Positions 8,908 through 16,227 of a DNA stretch of 64,000 nucleotides are shown one piece after another. The stretch's first letter is position 1. Each line of letters opens with the position of its first letter. Position numbers and translations under genes: made by a program. The DNA comes from Corynebacterium confusum (GTDB taxonomy: Bacteria > Actinomycetota > Actinomycetes > Mycobacteriales > Mycobacteriaceae), in contig NZ_CP047202.1 in the NCBI RefSeq assembly GCF_030408715.1, positions 1,266,294-1,330,293 on the forward strand, in the 5' to 3' direction. The notes under the pieces are model-generated. The model searched no databases, was not told where the DNA came from, and saw only the letters and a program-made list of their open reading frames with translations.

Positions 8908-9707
8908 GGCAGTTCCACGGGCTGAAGGGCACTGTAGGTGATCAAATCCTCCGGGCCCAGGTCGTAGAGGGCGTCCATCCAGGCGACGGCGAAGCTGCCG
9001 GGCGACTGGGCCTGTTGGTAGGCCAGGGAGCCGGCCACGGACACGTGGGCGTGCGCGGCGATGACCGCGGCGAGCGGCGGCTGGCCCGTGCCCAGGTAGG
9101 CGGCGGTGATAGCGCCCAGGCTGCAGCCGGTGCCGATGACCCGCTGGAGTAGCGGCACGCCACCGGCGAGTTCCCAGGCCTCGTCCTGGGTGACGAGCAC
9201 GTCCTTCTCGCCGGAGATAGCCACCACGCCGCCGGTGCGCTTCGTTAGCGCCTGGGCTGCGGGCAGGGCGGCGGTCGCCGTGTCGGTGGCATCGACGCCG
9301 CGGCCGCCCTCGCCCAGCTGCGCCAGGGCAATGATCTCGGAGGCGTTGCCGCGGATGGCCGCGGGCTTTGAGTCGACTACTGAGCGGGCAAATTCCGTGC
9401 GGGTGGATAGGCCGCCGGCGGCAACCGGGTCGAGCACCCACGTGTTTCCGGCCTCGTTGGCACCGGCGATTGCCTCGCGCATGCCCTCATACTGGGCCGC
9501 GGATGGGGTGCCGATATTGATGAGGATGCCGTTGGCCAGGCGCGCGAACTCGCGGGATTCCTGCGGAGTATCGCACATGGCGGGGCTGGCGCCGATCGCC
9601 AGCAGGGCATTGGCGGTGACGTTCGTGACGACGGTATTGGTCAAGCACTGGACCAAGGGATTGCGCTCGCGCACGGCGGCAAGAGCAGCGCATACTGCTT
9701 CCTTCAC
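8904..9707 (-). CDS. thiM: Hydroxyethylthiazole kinase
   Basis: 267 residues, GTG start at 9707. Family motifs: [21 protein letters not shown] near the N-terminus, [17 protein letters not shown] and the phosphate-binding [14 protein letters not shown] loop with its Cys. It phosphorylates hydroxyethylthiazole for thiamin salvage. First gene of the thi operon. Its ribosome site (AAGGA, 7 nt upstream) and even its GTG codon lie in the 3' strand of the upstream TPP riboswitch, so translation is probably shut off when thiamin pyrophosphate is plentiful. Confidence 0.95.
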   Translation of the reverse strand: MKEAVCAALAAVRERNPLVQCLTNTVVTNVTANALLAIGASPAMCDTPQESREFARLANGILINIGTPSAAQYEGMREAIAGANEAGNTWVLDPVAAGGLSTRTEFARSVVDSKPAAIRGNASEIIALAQLGEGGRGVDATDTATAALPAAQALTKRTGGVVAISGEKDVLVTQDEAWELAGGVPLLQRVIGTGCSLGAITAAYLGTGQPPLAAVIAAHAHVSVAGSLAYQQAQSPGSFAVAWMDALYDLGPEDLITYSALQPVELP

Positions 9708-9796
9708 AACACTTTCCTTCGCTAGTTCTAACTAAGAGCAGGTTCCATGGGTATGTTCTCAGCCGGAATCAGTCCTTCCGGCACCCCAATGTTGTG
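9705..9796 (-). promoter_or_regulatory. TPP riboswitch (THI element) controlling thiM-thiE-thiD/tenA
   Basis: Reading the minus strand, the conserved TPP core appears in order: GGGGTGCC, CTGAGA (9757-9762), ACCC, GAACCTG (9739-9745) and GCGAAGG (9716-9722). A flanking stem pairs CACAACA (9790-9796) with TGTTGTG (9705-9711), which contains the thiM GTG start. Ligand binding would hide both the Shine-Dalgarno and the start codon, that is, translational control; no terminator hairpin or T-run follows. A possible -10, TAGGGT, lies at 9803-9808. Confidence 0.9.
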
Positions 9797-9916
9797 CCGT
9801 CCACCCTAACAGAGTCGGACCCGGAATTTTTCTGGTTTGAGGGAAAACACCCCCAACGGGGAACGCGACTAAGGCCAGTTCAGGCTCCACAGAACACAGC
9901 TACGGGCCGCTAGGGA

Positions 9917-9976
9917 CAAAAAGAGCCCCGCCGCAGCACGCGCTGGCGGTGAAACCAGCGCACACTTGCGGCGGGG
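9917..9976 (-). terminator. Rho-independent terminator of ndh
   Basis: A ten-base arm CCCCGCCGCA (9926-9935) pairs with TGCGGCGGGG (9967-9976), with a nested GCGCTGG/CCAGCGC stem inside. On the minus strand the hairpin is followed by CTCTTTTTG, a classic T-run, 42 bp after the ndh stop. Confidence 0.85.
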
Positions 9977-10017
9977 TTAAGGTGCAGGTGCTCGGCGGCA
10001 CCGCACGCGGGGGCTCT

Positions 10018-11373
10018 TTAGGCCTCGGAATCCTTCGTCTTCTTGGCCAGCGCGTTGCGGGCGGTGCGCATCTGCTCGGTGATGGCGAGGTTACCGCGGT
10101 CGCGGGTAAACGCGTTGGAGATCCAGTTGATGAAGGTGACGAAGCGGTTGCGCATGCCGACCAGGTAGGTCGCGTGCAGCGCCAGCCAGCCCAACCAGGC
10201 GAAGATGCCGGTGAACTCGACCTTGCCCATCTTCACCACGGCGTTGAAGCGGGAGATGATCGCCATGGAGCCCTTGTCGAAGTAGTCGAAAGGTTCTTTC
10301 TCGTTGGCGGTGGACTCCTCGTCGACCTTGGCGTCGATGAGGCGGCCAACGTGGGTACCGCCCTGCATAGCGACCTGGGCCAAGCCCGGCAGCTTGTTCA
10401 GGTTGATCATGTCACCGATGACGTAGACGTTGGAGTACTCGCCCACGGTCAGGTCCTCGTTGACGGAGACGCGGCCAGCCCGGTCGGTCTCGACGCCGGC
10501 CTGGTCGGCGACCATCTTGCCCAGCGGGGAAGCGGACACACCGGCGGACCAGATCTTGGTGGCACCGGTCAGGGTGGTCTCGGAGTCATCCTTGGTGTTC
10601 TTGTAGGTGACGGTGTCCTGGTCGACGTTGGTGACCATAGCGTTCAGGCGGACGTCGACGCCGAGCTTTTCCAGCGTGCGCTGGGCCTTGCGGCCGAGGC
10701 GCTTGCCGAAAGGCGGCAGCACCTGGGGAGCGCCGTCCAGCAGGTAGATCTTGGCCGAGGACGGGCCGTAGGTGGAGAAGGCGTCGGTGAAGGTACGGTT
10801 AGCCAGCTCAGCAATCTGGCCGGTCAGCTCCACACCGGTCGGGCCAGCACCGACGATGATGAAGGTCAGCAGGCGCTCGCGCTCAGCCGGATCCTCGGTG
10901 AGCTCGGCCTGCTCGAACGCGGAGACGATGCGGGAGCGCAGCTCCAGAGCGTCGTCGATGGTCTTCATGCCCGGGGCAAACTCGGCGAAGTGGTCGTTGC
11001 CGAAGTAGGACTGGCTGGAACCAGCTGCCACGACCAGGGAGTCAAAGCCGTAGGTGCGGTGGAAGTTATCGTTTTCCGCGGTCACCGTCTGGTTTTCCAG
11101 GTCGATGTTGGTGACGGTGGCGTTGACAAAGTTCGCGTTCTGCTGCCCGCGCAGCATCTGGCGGGTGGACGGGGCGATCTCGGAAGCGGAGATCATGCCG
11201 GTAGCCACCTGGTAGAGCATCGGCTGGAACAGGTGGTGGTTCTTCTTGTCGATGATGGTGATATCGACTTCCGTGCCTTTAAGCTGCTTTACGGCGTTGA
11301 TGCCGCCGAAGCCAGCGCCAATAACGACGACGTGGTGACGTCCTCCATTGGGGCGGTAAGGGGTTGCTGACAT
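10018..11373 (-). CDS. ndh: Type II NADH dehydrogenase (NADH:menaquinone oxidoreductase)
   Basis: 451 residues from the ATG at 11373 (AGGAAGG 11 nt upstream). Two Rossmann folds: VVVIGAGFGGINAVKQL (FAD, N-terminus) and FIIVGAGPTGVELTGQIAEL (NADH). The FAD-contacting strand NVYVIGDMINL and quinone-site sequence LPGLAQVAMQGGTHVGR are present, and an amphipathic/hydrophobic C-terminal part (FAWLGWLALHATYLVGMRNR) would anchor it to the membrane. Non-proton-pumping entry point of electrons to menaquinone, the only NADH dehydrogenase type known in corynebacteria. A reverse-strand TACAAT (11423-11428) is a good -10, giving a leader of about 45 nt. Confidence 0.95.
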   Translation of the reverse strand: MSATPYRPNGGRHHVVVIGAGFGGINAVKQLKGTEVDITIIDKKNHHLFQPMLYQVATGMISASEIAPSTRQMLRGQQNANFVNATVTNIDLENQTVTAENDNFHRTYGFDSLVVAAGSSQSYFGNDHFAEFAPGMKTIDDALELRSRIVSAFEQAELTEDPAERERLLTFIIVGAGPTGVELTGQIAELANRTFTDAFSTYGPSSAKIYLLDGAPQVLPPFGKRLGRKAQRTLEKLGVDVRLNAMVTNVDQDTVTYKNTKDDSETTLTGATKIWSAGVSASPLGKMVADQAGVETDRAGRVSVNEDLTVGEYSNVYVIGDMINLNKLPGLAQVAMQGGTHVGRLIDAKVDEESTANEKEPFDYFDKGSMAIISRFNAVVKMGKVEFTGIFAWLGWLALHATYLVGMRNRFVTFINWISNAFTRDRGNLAITEQMRTARNALAKKTKDSEA

Positions 11374-11609
11374 GTAGATGACTACCTTCCTAAATGCTTG
11401 AACTAAGTACCTACCGTTGAACATTGTAAACGCTACTCGCCGGAACAGATAGTTTCACCCCGATATAAACCAGAGGTCTCGGCATGGCACCCGGGCCGCG
11501 GGTGGTTTCGGCATTAATCTAGGAACGATCGGACTGAACGCGAGGCCGCCTACACAGCGTTTTTGCCCCACGTGGCGCGTGGTGTGCGGGCGGCGTCAGG
11601 ATTGGACTT

Positions 11610-12944
11610 TTGAAGGAAATGGCCTTGGAGCATACTGCGGCTATCGATGCCGAGCAATGGCCAGGCGTAGCCCGCGTTCCCAGCGGCCGCCTGCTAGGCC
11701 TGCGGGCCCGTCACGCGGAGGCTGATTTTGCCCGCGCCTGTGACCGCGCGGGGCTGGTCCTCGATGCCGAGGACCCGGAAGAACTGGACCTCAAGGTCGA
11801 ATACGACTCGTTGTTCGCGCGGATTGCGAGTTCCGGCTGGCTGGGCTTGGCCGAGTCCTACCTGGCCGGGGAGTGGACCACGCCCAACTCGGACAAGCTG
11901 GTCCACGTGCTTACCCGGCTGGTGCAGTGCGGATATTCCCCGAAAACACCCACCGCGCCGGTGGCCGCGTACGAAGGCGGGGAGATCCCCCAGGAGCTGC
12001 TGGCACTCTACGCCGGCGATAGTGTGAGCCACCAGGGCGGAATCTTTGCCACCGGGGTGCCGACCACCACCCGCCAGACCATAGATCGCCAAGGCAAGCC
12101 CGTCGATACCGAGCAGAACAACCGCCGCGGGTTGCCGGCCGGCGCGCATTTCGTCGATGTGACCACCATGACGGAGCCGCAGGCAGTCGACCGCGAGGAT
12201 CTCAAGTCCGCCCAGACGCGCGCGGCGAACTGGCTGCTCGATGCCACCGGCGTCCGCTCCGGCTCGCATTGCCTAGTCTTTCCTTCCTCCGGCGCTCGCG
12301 CCGCGGTGGAGGCAGCCGGGCGGAAAGCGACCGTTGATCTGCTCTCCGCCGATCCGGACAGCATGCGGCCGCTGGAGGAGTTCTTCCTACTAGAGGGCGC
12401 GGAGGACTCCGTGCACTGCCAACTTATCGATGCCCCGATCCCGGGACCCCGCCAATGGCGCGGCCGCTACGATTCAATCATTAGCGTCGAACTTTTCGAG
12501 GCGCTGACCCCGCGGCAGCGCGCCGACTATACCGGCACCCTGGCGCGGCTGCTTATCAGTGGGGGAAAGGCGGCCGTCCAGTCCTTGGTCGCCACCGAGA
12601 ACATGACGCCGGCTGCCCGCTCAGCGTGCCAGGTGCTGCGCGCCTATATCTGGCCGGGTCTTGAGTACCCGACCGCGGCTGACGTGCACAAGGCCTTTGA
12701 GAAGAACGGCCACCTGCGGATCATCGGGGAGACCCACGCCGGTTCGCATTACCGCGAATCCATCACGCAGCAGCGCTCGTTCTTCTCCGGGCGCCTGCGG
12801 GAGGCGGCCGCGGCCGGTTTCGACCCCGTCTACCGCCGGCTCTGGATGTTCCAATTCGCCCTCCGCGAAGCCCTCCTGAAGGCGGAGATGCTCGACTCGG
12901 TCCAGTTCGTCGCCACGCACCGCAGCCGCGGCGGGCAGCGCTAG
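11610..12944 (+). CDS. Cyclopropane-fatty-acid-synthase-like protein with degenerate SAM site
   Basis: 444 residues. The start is uncertain: TTG at 11610 has AGGA 8 nt upstream, whereas ATG at 11619 has its purine-rich site too close. The N-terminal part (about 65-115, YDSLFARIASSGWLGLAESYLAGEW) and the C-terminal part (ESITQQRSFFSGRLREAAAAGFDPVYRRLW) match the CFA synthase family. The catalytic core is eroded. The glycine-rich SAM motif expected before residue 220 reads CLVFPSSGARAAVEAA instead of a DxGxGxG form, and the usual HYDL-type segment is missing. ISVELFEAL retains the post-motif strand. I recall a ufaA-type gene beside ndh in C. glutamicum. Possibly an inactive partner of a lipid methyltransferase rather than an enzyme. 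Confidence 0.7.
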   Translation: MKEMALEHTAAIDAEQWPGVARVPSGRLLGLRARHAEADFARACDRAGLVLDAEDPEELDLKVEYDSLFARIASSGWLGLAESYLAGEWTTPNSDKLVHVLTRLVQCGYSPKTPTAPVAAYEGGEIPQELLALYAGDSVSHQGGIFATGVPTTTRQTIDRQGKPVDTEQNNRRGLPAGAHFVDVTTMTEPQAVDREDLKSAQTRAANWLLDATGVRSGSHCLVFPSSGARAAVEAAGRKATVDLLSADPDSMRPLEEFFLLEGAEDSVHCQLIDAPIPGPRQWRGRYDSIISVELFEALTPRQRADYTGTLARLLISGGKAAVQSLVATENMTPAARSACQVLRAYIWPGLEYPTAADVHKAFEKNGHLRIIGETHAGSHYRESITQQRSFFSGRLREAAAAGFDPVYRRLWMFQFALREALLKAEMLDSVQFVATHRSRGGQR

Positions 12945-13034
12945 CTCGCGGCCACCTATTGTTTACCCTTTAACGGGGTAGGCTGTCCGCACCTAGTTGC
13001 GCGCGGGCCTTAATGGCCAGCTAGGCTAAGATAA

Positions 13035-13562
13035 ATGAGTCAAGAACTGGATTTTTACGACCCGACAGGGGAGATCGAGGACGCCGACGGCGGCCCGGAA
13101 CTAGTGATTGAGCGGGAATTTCACCAGGGCCCGTCCGTGATCTGGGGCTACCTGACGGACACCAAGGATCTGGGTCGTTGGCACGGGGAGTGGACCAAGG
13201 AGTCCGACAGCCCCGAGGGCCACCCGTGCTACTTGGTCGACCACGTCGGCCGCACCAAGGATGTCCACATCAAGGTCACCGAGAAGGTGAAGCCGGAATA
13301 TCTGCGCTTTGAGGTCAGCTTCGCCAACCGCCCGAACGCCTGGATGGATCTGCGCCTGACCGACACATCGGAAGGCTCCGAGCTCGAGCTGCGCCACGGA
13401 CTGGCCGGCCTCGAGGACCGCGCGGAGTTCATCGGACCGATGTGGGAGTTCCTGCTGGACCGCCTCATGGCCGCAGTCTCCGGCGACGACCCGGACATCC
13501 TGGAATGGGAAAGCTATTACCCGAACCAGGCCGAGTACTACACGCTCGACAGCAACCAGTAG
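13035..13562 (+). CDS. SRPBCC-fold (START-like) domain protein
   Basis: 175 residues. ELVIEREFHQGPSVIWGYLTDTKDLGRWHGEW is the first strand and helix pair of the SRPBCC/AHSA1-like ligand-binding fold, and the C-terminal helix FIGPMWEFLLDRLMAAVSG matches the long closing helix. No catalytic motif is visible. Such proteins bind hydrophobic ligands or act in polyketide or lipid handling; the function here is unknown. Start: TAGGCT (13022-13027) ends 7 nt before the ATG and no ribosome site is present, so the mRNA is probably leaderless. Confidence 0.75.
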   Translation: MSQELDFYDPTGEIEDADGGPELVIEREFHQGPSVIWGYLTDTKDLGRWHGEWTKESDSPEGHPCYLVDHVGRTKDVHIKVTEKVKPEYLRFEVSFANRPNAWMDLRLTDTSEGSELELRHGLAGLEDRAEFIGPMWEFLLDRLMAAVSGDDPDILEWESYYPNQAEYYTLDSNQ

Positions 13563-14247
13563 GCAAACCACTTGGGCGAATGCGTGCCGCAAGCCGCCGG
13601 CACGCAAGACCGCCGTTTGTAGAAATGGCGGGGAGTGGCCCGGAACTAAAATGACATAATGTACATTATCGGCCAATAACGCATATCGGGCGTTTAGCAA
13701 GGCTATCCTAGTTTAGCTCTATGACCTTTCGAACGACGGTCGTTTGTTGTGACTCTCAGCTAGACACTCGGCCATCGGATGTTTAACGACTCTGTTGCCG
13801 ATATGCGGCGGCCAGCCGATACTGCTCGCCACGCGCTGGCACACGTAAGCTCTCTCAGTGTCACCGCGCCGACGACCGCGTCGTGACACTCGACGCCGCC
13901 GATGCTCCTGTGGCGCTCGTTGGCTCGGCTAATCCATACGCCACCGAATCTGCGACGCCGGGCCCTACGGGCGTCCCCGTATTTCACAGAACCCAGGCGG
14001 CAGCTCTCTTAGCACCTAAGCTCTCGTGGACGATCTCGGTCTCGCGACCTTTTCCGCACGAGATCCGGAGATCTAGACCGCTTCACCCCTAGGGGAAGCT
14101 CGCCCTATTTACGTCACTGTGACTTTAACAGGAGGATATCCGGGGCGGGCCGGCCGATCACTCTGTCGGCGCTGGATCCGATTTCATGCCTGGGAAGCCT
14201 TCGGCATGCCTCCGGCAGATCTCCTGGGGCACAGTATGGCGGGCGCG
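13563..14247. other. Gene-free intergenic stretch with several perfect palindromes
   Basis: About 685 bp in which I find no convincing coding region; the open frames at 13760-13987 (minus) and 13883-14092 (plus) show no recognisable domain. It holds a 14-bp perfect palindrome ATAATGTACATTAT (13656-13669), AACGAC-G-GTCGTT (13732-13744), a bulged GTGTC/GACAC hairpin (13858-13889) and GTCAC-T-GTGAC (14113-14123). These look like operators or remnants of a lost gene; none can be assigned to a regulator. Confidence 0.5.
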
Positions 14248-14421
14248 CTACTTTTCCTTCTTGTTCTGGTAGGCCTGCTGGAGTTGCCAGCCGGTCAGGC
14301 CGGCTAGCACGATGGCGATGACCATGACGAGCCACATCTTCTGCGTGGCCACGAAGATAGCGAAGCCGAGGACCACCACGAGGCGGAACCATAGCATTGG
14401 AATCATGCGTTCGGTCAACAT
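14248..14421 (-). CDS. Small membrane protein, function unknown
   Basis: 57 residues from the ATG at 14421, chosen because GAGGGG lies 7 nt upstream; an ATG at 14442 would add seven residues. Sequence MLTERMIPMLWFRL is followed by two closely spaced hydrophobic helices (VVVLGFAIFVATQ and MWLVMVIAIVLAGLTGWQL) and a charged tail QNKKEK, which implies a hairpin membrane protein with both ends cytoplasmic. A reverse-strand TAAGGT (14453-14458) could be its -10. No family recognised. Confidence 0.7.
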   Translation of the reverse strand: MLTERMIPMLWFRLVVVLGFAIFVATQKMWLVMVIAIVLAGLTGWQLQQAYQNKKEK

Positions 14422-14524
14422 TGTGGGCCCCCTCGTTCCCATGTGGCGCCCGTACCTTATGCGGCGGGCTCTGACTGCGGTCGATGTATTGGGTTAAGTG
14501 GCGAAGAGCGGAGCCGTATCCGCG

Positions 14525-14540
14525 CAGTTGCTAGTTAGCA
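14525..14540. promoter_or_regulatory. Perfect inverted repeat, possible operator
   Basis: GTTGCTA-GT-TAGCAAC is a perfect 7-bp dyad with a 2-bp centre. It overlaps a second dyad CTAGTT-AGC-AACTAG. It lies between the YceI gene end and the promoter region of the small membrane protein and has no T-run, so an operator is likelier than a terminator. Confidence 0.4.
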
Positions 14541-14565
14541 ACTAGTACTTAGTTTGCGAAAGGAA

Positions 14566-15273
14566 CTAATCCTGCCTCTCGAAAGAGATGAGGATGTTCA
14601 CGTCGCCCTCCTCGGCCACCTTGGCGGCCAGGAACTCCGGGGTCTTCACGTTGTAGTCAAGGCGGTTGATCGGGATGGTACCGCCGATGACTAGGTGCTC
14701 GCCGTCGCGGAGGACGTCGAAGTCCTGCTTGATTTCCTGGGTAGCGTCCTTGATGGTCAGCTCCCCTTCCATGGTGACCTTCCCCTTGGTGCCGTCTTCC
14801 GGCACGCCAGACAGGTCTACCGGCGCCGTCAGCTTGAAGAAGGATTCGGGGAATTTATCGGTTTCGAAGAGCTTGGACTTCATGTTCTGGTCGCGCACCT
14901 TCTTATCAGTGGTCAACTCCCCCATAAGCACCTTGATTGAGCCCTCGGTCACCTCCTGGTCGGTGACCTCGATCTCGCCGTCGACGGCCGTAGTCGAGCC
15001 CGAGGTCAGGCGGCGCTCTGCCGGTAGCACCTCGTTGAAGCTAAAGCCCACGGAGGTAAAATTCGGGGCGGTTCCGTCGCCGACGCGCCACTGGCCGTTG
15101 ACGTCGGTGCTAGCCTCCTTCGCCCGGGAGTCATCGAGCGGCTCGGTGGTCACTCCGGGGCCAGCGATCATCGAGTAGATCAGCGGGCCTAGCCCCACGA
15201 TGGTCAGCCCGATAATGAGGATTACGAAGACGCTGATGACCAGAGTCCGGTTGTAGAAAAGCTTCTTTAGCAT
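14566..15273 (-). CDS. YceI-family protein, membrane-anchored
   Basis: 235 residues. An N-terminal uncleaved membrane anchor (TLVISVFVILIIGLTIVGLGPLIYSMIAG, about 10-38) is followed by a single extracytoplasmic YceI lipocalin-like barrel. Landmarks: NGQWRVGDGTAPNFTSVGFSF near its start, KVRDQNMKSKLFETDKFPESFF in the middle and GEHLVIGGTIPINRLDYNV near the end. YceI proteins bind polyisoprenoids or amphiphilic lipids outside the membrane. Only 6 bp separate it from the zinc-finger gene upstream, so both are likely transcribed together. Confidence 0.88.
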   Translation of the reverse strand: MLKKLFYNRTLVISVFVILIIGLTIVGLGPLIYSMIAGPGVTTEPLDDSRAKEASTDVNGQWRVGDGTAPNFTSVGFSFNEVLPAERRLTSGSTTAVDGEIEVTDQEVTEGSIKVLMGELTTDKKVRDQNMKSKLFETDKFPESFFKLTAPVDLSGVPEDGTKGKVTMEGELTIKDATQEIKQDFDVLRDGEHLVIGGTIPINRLDYNVKTPEFLAAKVAEEGDVNILISFERQD

Positions 15274-15279
15274 GGCGTT

Positions 15280-15618
15280 TTACCTTAACTCCTCTAGGTG
15301 GCGGGCCAAGGCCACCATCTCCTCGCATAACTGGCTGATTTCGCTGACTTCGGCACCCTCCTGGACGGCGGTCTGGATATCCTGCGCCCCGCAGCGCAGC
15401 TCGAACAAGCCATCGGCAAGTTCGGCCGCGCTCTTGGGCGACATGATAATCGCGTCCTCCGGGATTGTAGTCCCCGAGACCGCGTTGCGCTGCTCGTAAG
15501 CGCGCTGCTTGCAGGCCGCGCTGCAAAACTTCCGGGGTCGCCCCCTGCCGTTTTGGTCCATTTCCTTATTGCACCACTGACAAGTGATCTTTGTGCGGGA
15601 ATGAGCCGAAGTACGCAT
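15280..15618 (-). CDS. Small zinc-finger (CxxC...CxxxC) protein
   Basis: 112 residues from the ATG at 15618; a GTG directly before it could also serve (AAGGTGG 6-9 nt upstream). The N-terminal third has a predicted zinc site: CQWC, then a basic Gly/Arg-rich turn GRGRPRKFC, then FCSAACKQRAYEQR. This is a pattern common in small actinobacterial proteins and in some DNA-binding modules. The rest is helical and acidic. Function unknown; it sits upstream of and close to the YceI gene and is divergent from rbpA. Confidence 0.7.
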   Translation of the reverse strand: MRTSAHSRTKITCQWCNKEMDQNGRGRPRKFCSAACKQRAYEQRNAVSGTTIPEDAIIMSPKSAAELADGLFELRCGAQDIQTAVQEGAEVSEISQLCEEMVALARHLEELR

Positions 15619-15653
15619 CACGGTAATCCACCTTAGCTCATTAACCCCTACCT

Positions 15654-15685
15654 GGGAACAATCACACCGCGCTCTTCGTTATAAT
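15654..15685 (+). promoter_or_regulatory. Candidate dual SigA/SigH promoter of rbpA
   Basis: A perfect TATAAT lies at 15680-15685. Overlapping it, GGGAACA (15654-15660) and CGTTATA (15677-15683) match the SigH/SigR-type GGAAC-N18-GTT architecture: GGAAC ends at 15659, 18 bp follow, and GTT begins at 15678. The leader to the ATG at 15757 is about 65 nt. Confidence 0.6.
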
Positions 15686-15756
15686 GTTAGGACTGGACGC
15701 GGGAATAGTAATCTCCCCGCACCTTCATAGGTAAATTTAGTAAAGGATGATGTTGC

Positions 15757-16137
15757 ATGGCAGATCGCGTACTCCGTGGCAGCCGAATGGGCGCCGTTAG
15801 CTACGAAACAGATCGCGACCACGACCTTGCGCCCCGCCAGATGGTGAAGTACCGCACCGAAGACGGCGACATTTACGAGGTCCCCTTTGCCGATGACGCA
15901 GAAATCCCCGAGGAGTGGCTGTGCAAGAACGGCAAGGTAGGCACCTTGGTCGAGGGTGAGGGCGTGGAGGCCAAGCCGGCTAAGCCGCCGCGCACCCACT
16001 GGGACATGCTGTGCGAACGCCGCTCCCTGGACGAGCTGGACGAGCTCCTCGAAGAACGCATCCAGCAGCTGCGCAAGCGCCGTCGTTCCGCTGCCCGCCT
16101 GTTGCGTGAACAGCAGGAAAAGAAGGATAAGAAGTAG
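15757..16137 (+). CDS. rbpA: RNA polymerase-binding protein RbpA
   Basis: 126 residues, usual family size. N-terminal MADRVLRGSRMGAVSYETDRD, the central barrel RQMVKYRTEDGDIYEVPFADDAEIPEEW and the C-terminal sigma-interacting helix HWDMLCERRSLDELDELLEERIQQLR are all present, followed by a basic tail. RbpA binds the sigma-A/RNA polymerase complex and stabilises open promoter complexes. AAAGGA precedes the start. The promoter region suggests both housekeeping and oxidative-stress control. The shared terminator downstream separates it from the convergent ABC ATPase gene. Confidence 0.96.
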   Translation: MADRVLRGSRMGAVSYETDRDHDLAPRQMVKYRTEDGDIYEVPFADDAEIPEEWLCKNGKVGTLVEGEGVEAKPAKPPRTHWDMLCERRSLDELDELLEERIQQLRKRRRSAARLLREQQEKKDKK

Positions 16138-16171
16138 CTCCTCGCCCGGGCGAGCACTCCCCGAGCTGTAG

Positions 16172-16224
16172 AAAAACCGCCTTCCACTGAGCTAGAAGGG
16201 CTCAGGGCCGGCGGTTTTTCTTTT
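16172..16224. terminator. Bidirectional terminator between rbpA and the ABC ATPase gene
   Basis: AAAAACCGCC (16172-16181) pairs with GGCGGTTTTT (16210-16219), followed by CTTTTC. The A-run before the left arm gives a T-run in the opposite direction, so the hairpin can stop transcription from both sides. Confidence 0.85.
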
Positions 16225-16227
16225 CAT

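Noticed and set aside
8908..9441. In-frame upstream extension of thiE
   Set aside because: Overlaps thiM in another frame; Arg/Gly/His-rich nonsense; the true thiE start is coupled to the thiM stop.
9949..11370. A 473-codon frame antisense to ndh
   Set aside because: Shadow of ndh; its first part overlaps the ndh terminator.
13760..13987. Possible 75-residue minus-strand gene
   Set aside because: No ribosome site, Arg-rich composition without any motif, unconvincing codon use.
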